Source: Chitinophagaceae bacterium
GTDB lineage: Bacteria > Bacteroidota > Bacteroidia > Chitinophagales > Chitinophagaceae
NCBI GenBank assembly: GCA_019752045.1
Contig: JAIEMP010000009.1
Coordinates: 80,569-144,568, forward strand
DNA: 64,000 nt
Direction of reading: 5' to 3'
The translations under genes were made by a program, and so were the position numbers. The notes beneath the pieces are model-generated. The model was given only the letters and a program-made list of their open reading frames with translations. It was not told the origin of the DNA and ran no database searches. This document shows, one piece after another, positions 37,564 to 44,630 of this stretch (its first letter is position 1; each line of letters begins with the position of its first letter).

Positions 37564-38130
37564 TCAAATCAATTCAACATTCATAATCCCTCTCCCCAAC
37601 ATATAATTCGACGCACTGGAATACAAATAATCTTCGGGCTTTTCTACAATACCTGCTCTTACAGGATTGTAATGCGTATAATCCAGCTTTGTATCTGTAA
37701 AGGCTTTACTGAAACATTCTTCCGGATGGTTATCGTTACTCCATATCTGCCATCCCTTATTATTCGGATTTTTTGTGCCATAATATTCAAACTGATGCTT
37801 CATCCAGCTACTCCTGCTTTCCATTTCACTTTCAATAACCGGTACCATTTGTTTATGTGTAAATTTCTTAAAGTCACGAATAATATCACTCAATGTTTTT
37901 ATCTGTTTATCGTTTGCTCTTGCGATCATGTGCATGTGATTACTCATAATAACATAGGCGTTTAAAATCAACTGTTCGTTGTGCTGGGCAAAACGCAATG
38001 CATCTAAAACAATATCCCTGTACACCTGCCGTGAAAATAAATCAATCCATCCGCACACTGTGAACGTTAAGAAGTGTGTTGCAAACTGATCCCTGATTAC
38101 ATAGCCTTCTCTGAAATCTGTATCCTTCAT
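37564..38130 (-). CDS. REP-associated tyrosine transposase (RAYT, Y1 family)
   Basis: 188 aa single-domain Y1 transposase. The metal-binding HUH motif is HMH in AYVIMSNHMHMIARAN. C-terminal LDYTHYNPVRAGIVEKPEDYLYSSA holds the conserved YNPVRAG segment and candidate catalytic tyrosines. In other bacteria, RAYT proteins bind and cleave REP hairpins. Here hairpins with a shared core flank the gene on both sides, four on the 3' side and two on the 5' side. It interrupts the trp operon between trpF and trpB, in the same orientation. Full length and no frameshift, so it may be active. Confidence 0.88.
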   Translation of the reverse strand: MKDTDFREGYVIRDQFATHFLTFTVCGWIDLFSRQVYRDIVLDALRFAQHNEQLILNAYVIMSNHMHMIARANDKQIKTLSDIIRDFKKFTHKQMVPVIESEMESRSSWMKHQFEYYGTKNPNNKGWQIWSNDNHPEECFSKAFTDTKLDYTHYNPVRAGIVEKPEDYLYSSASNYMLGRGIMNVELI

Positions 38131-38153
38131 ACAAAAAAATTTCGTTTCATGAT

Positions 38154-38204
38154 GTCAAGTCAGAGACTTGACGCATATAACTGCGAAGTCTGGAGACTTC
38201 GCAG
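38154..38204. repeat. Two GTC-loop-GAC hairpins upstream of the RAYT gene
   Basis: 38154-38172 (arm GTCAAGTC, loop AGA) and 38181-38204 (arm CTGCGAAGTC, loop TGGA). The second has almost the same arms as 37440-37463 on the other side of the gene, so the RAYT gene is bracketed by near-identical hairpins. Confidence 0.85.
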
Positions 38205-38223
38205 AGCAGCACCTTGCAAAGCC

Positions 38224-38919
38224 TTATCCTCTCAATTCACCCACAAACTTCTTCACCAATTCCATATCTTTTATGCTCGGCATTGTTTCAAACTTGCTGT
38301 TAATATCCACTGCAAACAAATCTTTAGCTACTTCTTCATTGGCAAAACTTTTGATCGCTGCTGCATCGGTTGGTTCAATACCACCACTTAAGAAAAAGGG
38401 TTTGCCAATATTCAATCCCTTCAGCATATTCCAGTTAAACTTCTTTCCCGTGCCGCCGTAACCTGCACCCATCGTATCAAACATGTACATATCCACCGCT
38501 TCCACATAATCCTTGATCATCCAGGGAATATTGTCATCATCCGTAATGCGGAATGCTTTGATCACAGAAATATAATCACTCACCTTTTCACAGAACTTCG
38601 GCGTTTCATCGCCATGCAACTGCACCATATCCAACCCAAAATTCTCAACATGGTTAATGATCTCATCATACGACGCATTTACAAATACACCTACCTTGTA
38701 TACTTTCAACTTTGCTTTCTTTACCTGCACACCCGTAAGATGTTTCAACACAAATCTTGGTGAACGATGATAAAAGATCATCCCGGCAAATTCAACACCC
38801 ATCTCACCCAATTGTTGCATTTGTGCAAGATCCGTCATGCCGCAAACTTTAATACGAAACCCTCCCCGCTCCCTGAAGGGAGAGCCTGAAGCCTCGCTAT
38901 GATTTTTTACATCACTCAT
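38224..38919 (-). CDS. trpF: Phosphoribosylanthranilate isomerase, second copy
   Basis: 231 aa TIM barrel that isomerises phosphoribosylanthranilate to CdRP. Motifs: RIKVCGMTD with the catalytic Cys, VQLHGDE, and the C-terminal Asp in FAVDINSKFE; phosphate site FFLSGGI. It lies directly downstream of another full trpF (39211-39864), from which it clearly differs in sequence, so the pair is an old duplication or was acquired separately. The first 20 residues (up to GGF) are not part of the usual domain and are partly encoded by a GC-rich palindrome; the domain proper starts at RIKVCG. Confidence 0.92.
   Translation of the reverse strand: MSDVKNHSEASGSPFRERGGFRIKVCGMTDLAQMQQLGEMGVEFAGMIFYHRSPRFVLKHLTGVQVKKAKLKVYKVGVFVNASYDEIINHVENFGLDMVQLHGDETPKFCEKVSDYISVIKAFRITDDDNIPWMIKDYVEAVDMYMFDTMGAGYGGTGKKFNWNMLKGLNIGKPFFLSGGIEPTDAAAIKSFANEEVAKDLFAVDINSKFETMPSIKDMELVKKFVGELRG
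38860..38886. repeat. CTCCC/GGGAG palindromic element, copy c (N-terminus of second trpF)
   Basis: CTCCCTGAAGGGAG core plus the CCTCCCC arm. On the minus strand it encodes SPFRERGGF, the extension just before the catalytic RIKVCG segment. Confidence 0.75.
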
Positions 38920-39210
38920 ATTATACCAGTTTAAAAGTTAAACCGGCAAGCAACAATTGATCTATCTGTTTTATCCCGTCCGACGAGGGCGTCTGACGTG
39001 GCGTGTTTTTTTCAATCACCCTCAACTTCAATTCTTCGTGTTACTTTGTGCCTCCGTGTCTTTGTGGTTCAAATTATCCTCTCCAGCCACTTGTTAGAGT
39101 TTTCGGGAACATGTCAATTAAAACCCGTCCGACGAGGGCGTCTGACATCGTTTGCAAATTAACCTGCGCTTATCCCAACAATCCTGTCATCCCACAAATC
39201 ACAGTTCAGA
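38920..39210. repeat. 291-bp repeat-filled junction between the two trpF genes
   Basis: No gene. Contains two copies of the CGTCCGACG palindrome (38976-38997 and 39126-39146), a 'tgtgcctccgtgtctttgtggtt' type tract near 39045-39070, and one GTCTGAAC end (39198-39211) that touches the stop codon of the upstream trpF. Three repeat families in under 300 bp. Confidence 0.7.
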
Positions 39211-39864
39211 CTATTTCATCCCCAACTTAAACTGCAGCACTAAACTCATATCTTTTTCACCAGGTGCTTTCTCCACTTTGCTGTTAATATCCACACCATA
39301 AAAATCAGGATGCTTCAATGCTTTAATGCGTTTTACATCTTCAATTCCTATTCCACCGCTCAGGAAAAACGGTTTTTCAATTTTACTTTTTTCAATAATA
39401 CTCCAGTCAAATTGTTTACCTGTACCGCCTTTGAGCGCTGGTTTTCCTCCCCCTTCGGGGGAGTTAGAGGGGGCCGTGTCAAACAAATAATAATCACAAG
39501 CCCCATCATAAGGTGCAACCAACGCATCAATATCTTTTACCGATTCATCAATATGAAATACTTTGATCACTTCCACATCTTCATTCAAATTAGAACAAAA
39601 CTCAGGTGTTTCTTCACCGTGAAGTTGCACAACATCCAAACCATACTCTTCAATAGCATCCAGGATATCGCTGTACGATGGATTTACAAACACTCCAACT
39701 TTCTTCATGTCGTAATCAGCCTTCTTGATCTCTTTCTTATCAAGCTTCCCTTCCACATAACGGGGAGAGTTCTTGTCGAAAATAAATCCGACAAAATCAA
39801 TATCCAATCCTTCTAACTGTTGTACCTGTTTCAATTGGGTAATACCGCAAACTTTAATATTCAT
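39211..39864 (-). CDS. trpF: Phosphoribosylanthranilate isomerase, first copy
   Basis: 217 aa. NIKVCGITQ with catalytic Cys, DVVQLHGEE, FFLSGGIG and GVDINSKVE, all in the expected order. Compared with the neighbouring paralogue (FDTMGAGYGGTGK), this copy reads FDT-APSNSPEGGGKPALK-GGTGK, an insertion of about ten residues encoded by a GC-rich palindrome in frame at 39446-39474. The loop lies before the GGTGKxFDW segment and may be tolerated. Same operon as trpC (73 bp upstream). Confidence 0.94.
   Translation of the reverse strand: MNIKVCGITQLKQVQQLEGLDIDFVGFIFDKNSPRYVEGKLDKKEIKKADYDMKKVGVFVNPSYSDILDAIEEYGLDVVQLHGEETPEFCSNLNEDVEVIKVFHIDESVKDIDALVAPYDGACDYYLFDTAPSNSPEGGGKPALKGGTGKQFDWSIIEKSKIEKPFFLSGGIGIEDVKRIKALKHPDFYGVDINSKVEKAPGEKDMSLVLQFKLGMK
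39446..39474. repeat. CTCCC/GGGAG palindromic element, copy d (inside first trpF)
   Basis: CCTCCCCC-TTCG-GGGGGAG followed by TTAGAGGGGG. In frame, it encodes most of PSNSPEGGG. The best-preserved copy in the window. Confidence 0.85.
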
Positions 39865-39879
39865 ATTGTATTGTATTGT

Positions 39880-39937
39880 TTTACCACAAAGACGATAAGG
39901 CGGTAAAAAACTACTTTGCGCCTTCGTGCCTTTGCGG
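39880..39937. repeat. Intergenic repeat between trpC and trpF
   Basis: Tract of the 'accacaaagacgataagg ... cttcgtgcctttgcggtt' type, with ACCACAAAGAC-like and complementary GTGCCTTTGCGGT ends. Same family as the repeats at 35417, 39045, 40724 and 4777. Confidence 0.6.
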
Positions 39938-40723
39938 TTATTTCTGATTTAACTTGTTTACAAATTCTTCAAATGCTTTTCCGGGATTCACTTCTTTCAT
40001 AAAATTTTCACCAATCAAGAATCCACTGAACCCGTTTGCTTTAAACAATAATATATTTTCAACGGAACTGATGCCGCTCTCCGCTACTTTAATTTTATCT
40101 GCCGGAATTTGTTTCGCCATGCGCAAACTCCGTTCAATATCTACTTCAAATGTTTTGAGGTTACGATTGTTGATGCCAATAATTTCCGTTTCCTCACAAA
40201 TATGCTCCAACTCTTCTTCTGCATGCAGTTCCAGCAACACTTCCAGCTCCAGCGATTTCGCAAAGGTCGCCAATCGTTTCACTTCAGCAGGCGTTAAACA
40301 GGCTGCGATGAGCAAAATTACATCAGCTCCCATTGCCTTTGCTTCCGTGATCTGGTATTCATCAATAATGAAATCTTTTCTTAAAATAGGAATTTCATTT
40401 ACTCTTGCTTTCAGCAGATCGTTTGCACTGCCACCAAAGAACTGCTCATCAGTTAACACACTCAAACAAGACGCTCCGTTCATTGTATAAGCAGTTGTTA
40501 CTTCCACCACATCAGCCCTACCATTGATCACTCCTTTTGATGGCGATTGACGTTTGAACTCTGCAATAATTCCTGTCTTTGTATCATCGAGCAGGAACTG
40601 TTTTAATGAAAGAACAGGTCTTGCATACAACGGTTGTTTCTGTAATTCAGCAACACTCGTTTTCTTCTTTCGCTCTTCTACTTCAATCCGTTTTTGTAAT
40701 ATAATCTTATCTAAAATATTCAT
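39938..40723 (-). CDS. trpC: Indole-3-glycerol phosphate synthase
   Basis: 261 aa TIM barrel that closes CdRP to indole-3-glycerol phosphate. Catalytic lysines in AEFKRQSPSKG and LRKDFIIDEYQI, Glu in EVLLELHAEEEL, and INNRNLKTFEVD plus AESGISS near the end, the normal TrpC order. A stand-alone enzyme, not fused to TrpF. It follows trpD with 51 bp of repeat between them. Confidence 0.97.
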   Translation of the reverse strand: MNILDKIILQKRIEVEERKKKTSVAELQKQPLYARPVLSLKQFLLDDTKTGIIAEFKRQSPSKGVINGRADVVEVTTAYTMNGASCLSVLTDEQFFGGSANDLLKARVNEIPILRKDFIIDEYQITEAKAMGADVILLIAACLTPAEVKRLATFAKSLELEVLLELHAEEELEHICEETEIIGINNRNLKTFEVDIERSLRMAKQIPADKIKVAESGISSVENILLFKANGFSGFLIGENFMKEVNPGKAFEEFVNKLNQK

Positions 40724-40774
40724 GGTTTATCTCTTCGTGAATCTTTGTGTTCTTTGTGTCTTCGTGGTTCAATA
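40724..40774. repeat. Intergenic repeat between trpD and trpC
   Basis: 'cttcgtgaatctttgtgttctttgtgtcttcgtggtt' type tract filling the whole junction. No gene. Same family as at 4777-4837. Confidence 0.6.
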
Positions 40775-41770
40775 CTAATTATTTAATTCAATCAACTTTT
40801 TCAAACATCCATTTGCTCGTCCGCTTTCCAAACTTGCAACGGCTGCAGCAAACGCATCATCATAGGTTTTATAAGCACCTGTGCAATACAAACCCATTGC
40901 TGCATTCGCCATCACAACTGCATTCTGTGCCCATGTACCTTCGCCACTTAAAATTTTCGTAAAGATCTTTGCAGCTTCTTCAATACTATTACCACCATGT
41001 ATATCGGTTTGCTGCACCGTCCGTTTGCCCAACTGTTCCGGCGTCATAATAAACTCACCTTTGTTGGTGATCACTTTTGTATCGTTGGTCAAGGAGATTT
41101 CATCGTATCCATCCAGACTATGAATAATGGTAAACGCACCACCCGATTGTTGCAGCAAATAATTATACACTCTTGCCATCTCTAAACTATACACACCCAC
41201 CAACTGATACGCCGGACTTGCCGGATTCACCATTGGCCCCAGCATATTAAAAAAGGTACGCATACCGAGATTCTTACGGATAGGTCCAACTGTTTTTAAT
41301 GCCGGATGAAACATCGGTGCATGCATGAAACAAATATTTGCTTCTTCCACTTCACGCTTCAACTGATCAACATTGTTCTTGAATTTATAACCCAGCTGTT
41401 CCATTACATTACTTGCACCACTAATAGTTGAAGCGCCATAGTTACCATGCTTGGCAACTTTTTGTCCGGCACCTGCAACAATGAAACAAGAAAGCGTTGA
41501 AATGTTGAACGTGTTTTTTCCATCACCACCTGTGCCAACAATGTCGAGCACCGAATGTCCATTTAAATCAACAGGTACACAGAGTTCAAGCAACGCATCA
41601 CGAAAGCCTTGCAACTCTTCAATTGTAATGCTGCGCATGAGATACACCGTCATAAAAGCTGTGATCTCATGTTCGTTGTACATCGCTTTACCAATGTTCA
41701 ATAACACTTCTTTCGCCTGCTGACGATTGAGACTTTTATGTTCAAATAATAACTGTAAAATCTTTTTCAT
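40775..41770 (-). CDS. trpD: Anthranilate phosphoribosyltransferase
   Basis: 331 aa. Transfers the phosphoribosyl group from PRPP to anthranilate. PRPP site VGTGGDGKNTFNISTLS, then KHGNYGAST and the anthranilate region RTFFNMLGPMVNPA. Not fused to trpG. Its ATG overlaps the stop of the GxxExxY gene in an ATGA arrangement, so its translation may now depend on that inserted gene. Confidence 0.97.
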   Translation of the reverse strand: MKKILQLLFEHKSLNRQQAKEVLLNIGKAMYNEHEITAFMTVYLMRSITIEELQGFRDALLELCVPVDLNGHSVLDIVGTGGDGKNTFNISTLSCFIVAGAGQKVAKHGNYGASTISGASNVMEQLGYKFKNNVDQLKREVEEANICFMHAPMFHPALKTVGPIRKNLGMRTFFNMLGPMVNPASPAYQLVGVYSLEMARVYNYLLQQSGGAFTIIHSLDGYDEISLTNDTKVITNKGEFIMTPEQLGKRTVQQTDIHGGNSIEEAAKIFTKILSGEGTWAQNAVVMANAAMGLYCTGAYKTYDDAFAAAVASLESGRANGCLKKLIELNN

Positions 41771-42210
41771 TTGTCTGAACCGGGATTTTTAGGATTGGTT
41801 GGATGATTGGGATGAAGAAAAATTGCAGGATTATATTTCTTGTTTGCAAACCGGTGAAATTCCATTCGTTTACTTCCGAAATTAATCAGCAGACCTACTT
41901 CAAGGTTATACGCTTCTAAATAATTCATCGCCTGAGCAAAATGAACATCTTCCAATTTTATGATTGCTTTCAATTCAACACTTATTTTATTGTCAATTAA
42001 GAAATCTACCCTTCTCGTTCCAATCTCCTGATCGAGATAATAAATCGGCATTTCAAATTCACGGGCATAATCTAACGGAATTAATTTCAACTCCAGTTCT
42101 AACGCACGTTGGTAAATAACTTCCTGGAATCCATTTCCAAGTGTGCCATGCACTTTAAAACAGGCGCCAATAATCTTCTCAGTTATATCAGCATATTTAA
42201 ATTCCGGCAT
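41767..42210 (-). CDS. GxxExxY family protein (PD-(D/E)XK-like), inserted in the trp operon
   Basis: 147 aa. N-terminal GxxExxY motif as GFQEVIY, then a nuclease-like core with RRVDFLIDNKISVELKAI, where D and E-x-K could form a PD-(D/E)XK site. The family is sporadic and often multicopy; its function is unknown. The last 15 residues (HPNHPTNPKNPGSDK) are encoded by a repeat whose end, GTCTGAACCGGGAT, appears inverted on the other side of the gene. The gene therefore sits inside a 503-bp unit with terminal inverted repeats. ATGA overlap with trpD. Confidence 0.85.
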   Translation of the reverse strand: MPEFKYADITEKIIGACFKVHGTLGNGFQEVIYQRALELELKLIPLDYAREFEMPIYYLDQEIGTRRVDFLIDNKISVELKAIIKLEDVHFAQAMNYLEAYNLEVGLLINFGSKRMEFHRFANKKYNPAIFLHPNHPTNPKNPGSDK

Positions 42211-42275
42211 AACATCACTTTTAAAAGTTATTCCAATCCCACTAATCCATTCATCTCATTCATCCCAGTTCAGAC
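41773..42275. mobile_element. Candidate 503-bp cassette: GTCTGAAC inverted ends around the GxxExxY gene
   Basis: Left end GTCTGAACCGGGAT (41773-41786) and right end ATCCCAGTTCAGAC (42262-42275), 13 of 14 bases complementary, both pointing inward. Subterminal GGATT/GATGATT-rich tracts follow on each side. The right end forms the TGA stop of trpG (CTGGTCTGA). The gene-free version of the same unit is 34555-34650. No transposase is encoded, so it would be non-autonomous. Confidence 0.65.
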
Positions 42276-42860
42276 CAGCCAGTTCCTCAATATCTTTTCC
42301 CCCACCGGCGTCAACACACTTTCCGGATGAAACTGCACTCCCTGCACATCATATGTTTTATGTTGCAGAGCCATAATCATTCCTGTTTCATCTTCTGCTG
42401 TTATTTCTAACTCAGCAGGAAAGCCTTCTTTATTTACTACCCAACTATGGTAACGGCCAACTTCAATTGTTTCGGGCAGATCATTCAACACAGCATTTTG
42501 TTTTTTGGATCTTGGATTTTGAATATTGATCGGTGTTGCTATTCCATGAAATACACTTGACAAATTCGTCAACGTTCCCCCAAATGCTTCAGCAATTGCC
42601 TGGTGACCTAAACAAACACCCAGAATAGATTTTGTTGCTGCATATTCTTTGATCAATGGCAACAACAATCCAGCTTCTACAGGAATACCCGGACCGGGTG
42701 ATAAAATAATTTTATCATAGTCCTTCACCTTCTCCAATGGAATCTGGTCGTTGCGATACACATCTACTTTTATATGTGTGATCTTCTCAACCAAATGGAC
42801 AAGATTATACGTGAACGAGTCATAATTATCAAAAACCAATATGCGACCTGAAAAACTCAT
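42270..42860 (-). CDS. trpG: Anthranilate synthase component II (glutamine amidotransferase)
   Basis: 196 aa. Delivers ammonia from glutamine to TrpE. Oxyanion/glutaminase motifs LSPGPGIP, catalytic Cys in LGVCLGHQAIAE, and His/Glu in VQFHPESVLT. Stop codon supplied by the end of the repeat cassette. Starts 43 bp after trpE. Confidence 0.96.
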   Translation of the reverse strand: MSFSGRILVFDNYDSFTYNLVHLVEKITHIKVDVYRNDQIPLEKVKDYDKIILSPGPGIPVEAGLLLPLIKEYAATKSILGVCLGHQAIAEAFGGTLTNLSSVFHGIATPINIQNPRSKKQNAVLNDLPETIEVGRYHSWVVNKEGFPAELEITAEDETGMIMALQHKTYDVQGVQFHPESVLTPVGEKILRNWLV

Positions 42861-42885
42861 TTTTATTTTTTTAGGGTGTTAAAAA

Positions 42886-42911
42886 GTCTCCCTTTAGGGA
42901 GATTTAGAGGG
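42886..42911. repeat. CTCCC/GGGAG palindromic element, copy e (trpE stop)
   Basis: CTCCC-TTTA-GGGAG followed by ATTTAGAGGG. The TAA stop of trpE (42904-42906) is inside the element, so its insertion defines the present end of TrpE. Confidence 0.8.
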
Positions 42912-44364
42912 TTTCCGCTCTTTCAATTGCCTTCTTCAACGCTCCCAATTTATGATTCACTTCCTGTAATTCACTTTCAGGATTGCTTGCTGCTACTACA
43001 CCTGCACCGGCTTGATAAACCAATGTATTTTGTCGACTCAAAAATGTACGGATCATAATAGCATGATTACAACTTCCATCAAAACCCATAAAGCCAATGC
43101 CACCGCCATAATAACTTCTTGCGGTTGATTCGTAAGCATCAATCAACTGCATGGCTTTGATTTTTGGCGCACCACTCAACGTACCTGCAGGAAATGTTTT
43201 TGCCAGCAATTCAAACGGGTTGGAACCGGGACGAACTTTCGCCACCACTTCACTCACCAAATGAATCACATGACTGTAGTACTGTACTTGTTTGTAATGC
43301 GCCACACTTACATCATCACACACACGACTTAAATCATTTCTTGCTAAATCAACCAACATCACATGCTCGGCATTTTCTTTTACATCTTTCAGCAAACGTT
43401 CGGCTTCCTGTTGATCAACCTCATCATCGCCTGTACGTTTGAATGTTCCTGCAATAGGATGCACAACTGCTTTGCCCCGTCCGAACGGATCATCCGGGCG
43501 GGCATTTTGAATGATGATCTGCGATTCAGGTGATGAACCCATCAACCTATAATCGCCGTAATCAAAAAAGAATAAATAAGGAGAAGGATTAATGCTGCGC
43601 AATGCACGGTACACATTAAATTCATCGCCATTGAACGATTGCTGAAATCGTCTGCTCAACACAATCTGAAACACATCACCTCTGTGGCAACTGGCAATCC
43701 CTTTCTTTACCATTTCCACATATTCTTCGTTGGTTACATTGCTACTTTCTTCACCTTTTACTGCAAACGGATAAACGGGAACATCTTTACTGCGGATCAA
43801 ACTTTCAACAACGGCTACATCACTTTCAATGCCGGCGATCTTATTCTCACAAATGAACAATTCATCTTTATGATGATTGATCGCAATCACGTATTGATAC
43901 AAGCGATACCGCATTAACGGAATAGCAGCCGGATCTTTTCGTTCTGCATTCAGTTTGATGGTATCAAAGAATTGTACCGCATCATATGTAGTGTAACCAT
44001 AAAGACCTTGTGCAAACTTAGAAGCCCCCTCTAAATCTCCCCCGGAGGGAGAGACTTTTGAAACCTCAAACCTGTTTAAAAAATCAAACAACTGCTGCGG
44101 CACTTCCGTTGGCTGTTTGATGGCAATACGTTCCGGTTTTTGTCCGGGTAACTTAAACTCAATGCTGGTAGTAGAAGTAATCTCCATCCCCGCAATGGCA
44201 TTGATAGCAATAAACGACCAGCTGTTTTCTGCTGCATGATGATCTGTACTTTCCAGCAGTATCGTATCCCGGAACCGATCTCTCAACCGCAGATAAATTC
44301 CAACAGGCGTAAACACATCTGCCAGCATTTTTTTACAAGTCGTTTCTATGTTTATTTTCTTCAT
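42904..44364 (-). CDS. trpE: Anthranilate synthase component I
   Basis: 486 aa. Makes anthranilate from chorismate. The chorismate-binding C-terminal half shows HPIAGTFKRTGDD, ENAEHVMLVDLARND, GTLSGAPKIKAM and YYGGGIGFMGFDG. N-terminal LLESTD is the conserved tryptophan feedback site (LLES). Residues around VSPSGGDLEGAS are encoded in frame by a GC-rich palindrome. First structural gene of the operon; about 140 nt of leader separate it from the attenuator terminator. Confidence 0.97.
   Translation of the reverse strand: MKKINIETTCKKMLADVFTPVGIYLRLRDRFRDTILLESTDHHAAENSWSFIAINAIAGMEITSTTSIEFKLPGQKPERIAIKQPTEVPQQLFDFLNRFEVSKVSPSGGDLEGASKFAQGLYGYTTYDAVQFFDTIKLNAERKDPAAIPLMRYRLYQYVIAINHHKDELFICENKIAGIESDVAVVESLIRSKDVPVYPFAVKGEESSNVTNEEYVEMVKKGIASCHRGDVFQIVLSRRFQQSFNGDEFNVYRALRSINPSPYLFFFDYGDYRLMGSSPESQIIIQNARPDDPFGRGKAVVHPIAGTFKRTGDDEVDQQEAERLLKDVKENAEHVMLVDLARNDLSRVCDDVSVAHYKQVQYYSHVIHLVSEVVAKVRPGSNPFELLAKTFPAGTLSGAPKIKAMQLIDAYESTARSYYGGGIGFMGFDGSCNHAIMIRTFLSRQNTLVYQAGAGVVAASNPESELQEVNHKLGALKKAIERAETL
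44025..44053. repeat. CTCCC/GGGAG palindromic element, copy f (inside trpE)
   Basis: CCCCCTCTAAATCTCC, then CCCGGAGGGAGAG: complement of the core with its GAGGGGG arm. In frame, it encodes SPSGGDLEGA in the N-terminal half of TrpE, upstream of the catalytic domain. Confidence 0.8.
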
Positions 44365-44472
44365 GATCTGTTTAATTCATTTTATGATCCATGCTGCTCC
44401 AATTCTACTCAGCTTCATTGGCGTCGCACTCTTTTACGTCAGTATTTTCATTCATCTTGAGCGAAGTCGAAA

Positions 44473-44502
44473 GACCCACCCCTAACCCCTCCAGGGAGGG
44501 GA
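44473..44502. repeat. CTCCC/GGGAG palindromic element, copy g (trpE leader)
   Basis: CCTCCAGGGAGG core with an ACCCCTAACCCC arm, in the leader between the attenuator terminator and trpE. A 'cttgagcgaagtcgaaag' tract lies beside it (44455-44472), another word-like repeat. Confidence 0.7.
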
Positions 44503-44504
44503 AT

Positions 44505-44530
44505 AAAAAAACCCCGAAAAACTTCGGGGT
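44505..44530 (-). terminator. trp attenuator terminator
   Basis: On the minus strand: ACCCCGAA, loop GTTT, TTCGGGGT, then TTTTTT. An 8-bp perfect stem with a U-run upstream of trpE and downstream of the leader peptide. Its left arm (CAGACCCC when extended) can instead pair with GGGGTCTG in the leader ORF. Confidence 0.92.
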
Positions 44531-44575
44531 CTGAATATGATTGAAACAATCACAGTAATAGCATTACAGACCCCT
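44526..44575 (-). promoter_or_regulatory. trp antiterminator stem
   Basis: Segment 2 (GGGGTCTG, about 44567-44574, the last codons of the leader ORF) is exactly complementary to segment 3 (CAGACCCC, 44526-44533). Pairing 2:3 prevents the terminator 3:4. Small hairpins (GTAAT/ATTAC and TGATTG/CAATCA) occupy the loop. Confidence 0.85.
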
Positions 44576-44623
44576 TAGAGTTGTATGCCACCACCACTGA
44601 TTATTTACAATTGTCTTGTTCAT
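44564..44623 (-). CDS. trpL: trp operon leader peptide
   Basis: A 19-codon ORF, MNKTIVNNQWWWHTTLRGL, with three adjacent TGG codons (44588-44596). It ends inside antiterminator segment 2, so a ribosome that reaches the stop masks this segment and lets the terminator form. A ribosome stalled on the Trp codons leaves it free. This is the standard geometry of ribosome-mediated attenuation. The start lies about 8 nt after the predicted -7 box, so the mRNA may have almost no 5' untranslated region. Confidence 0.85.
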   Translation of the reverse strand: MNKTIVNNQWWWHTTLRGL

Positions 44624-44630
44624 TGCTATG

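Noticed and set aside
37440..38204. CRISPR-like array
   Set aside because: The repeats are hairpins with different arms and irregular spacing, no unique spacers of equal length and no cas genes.
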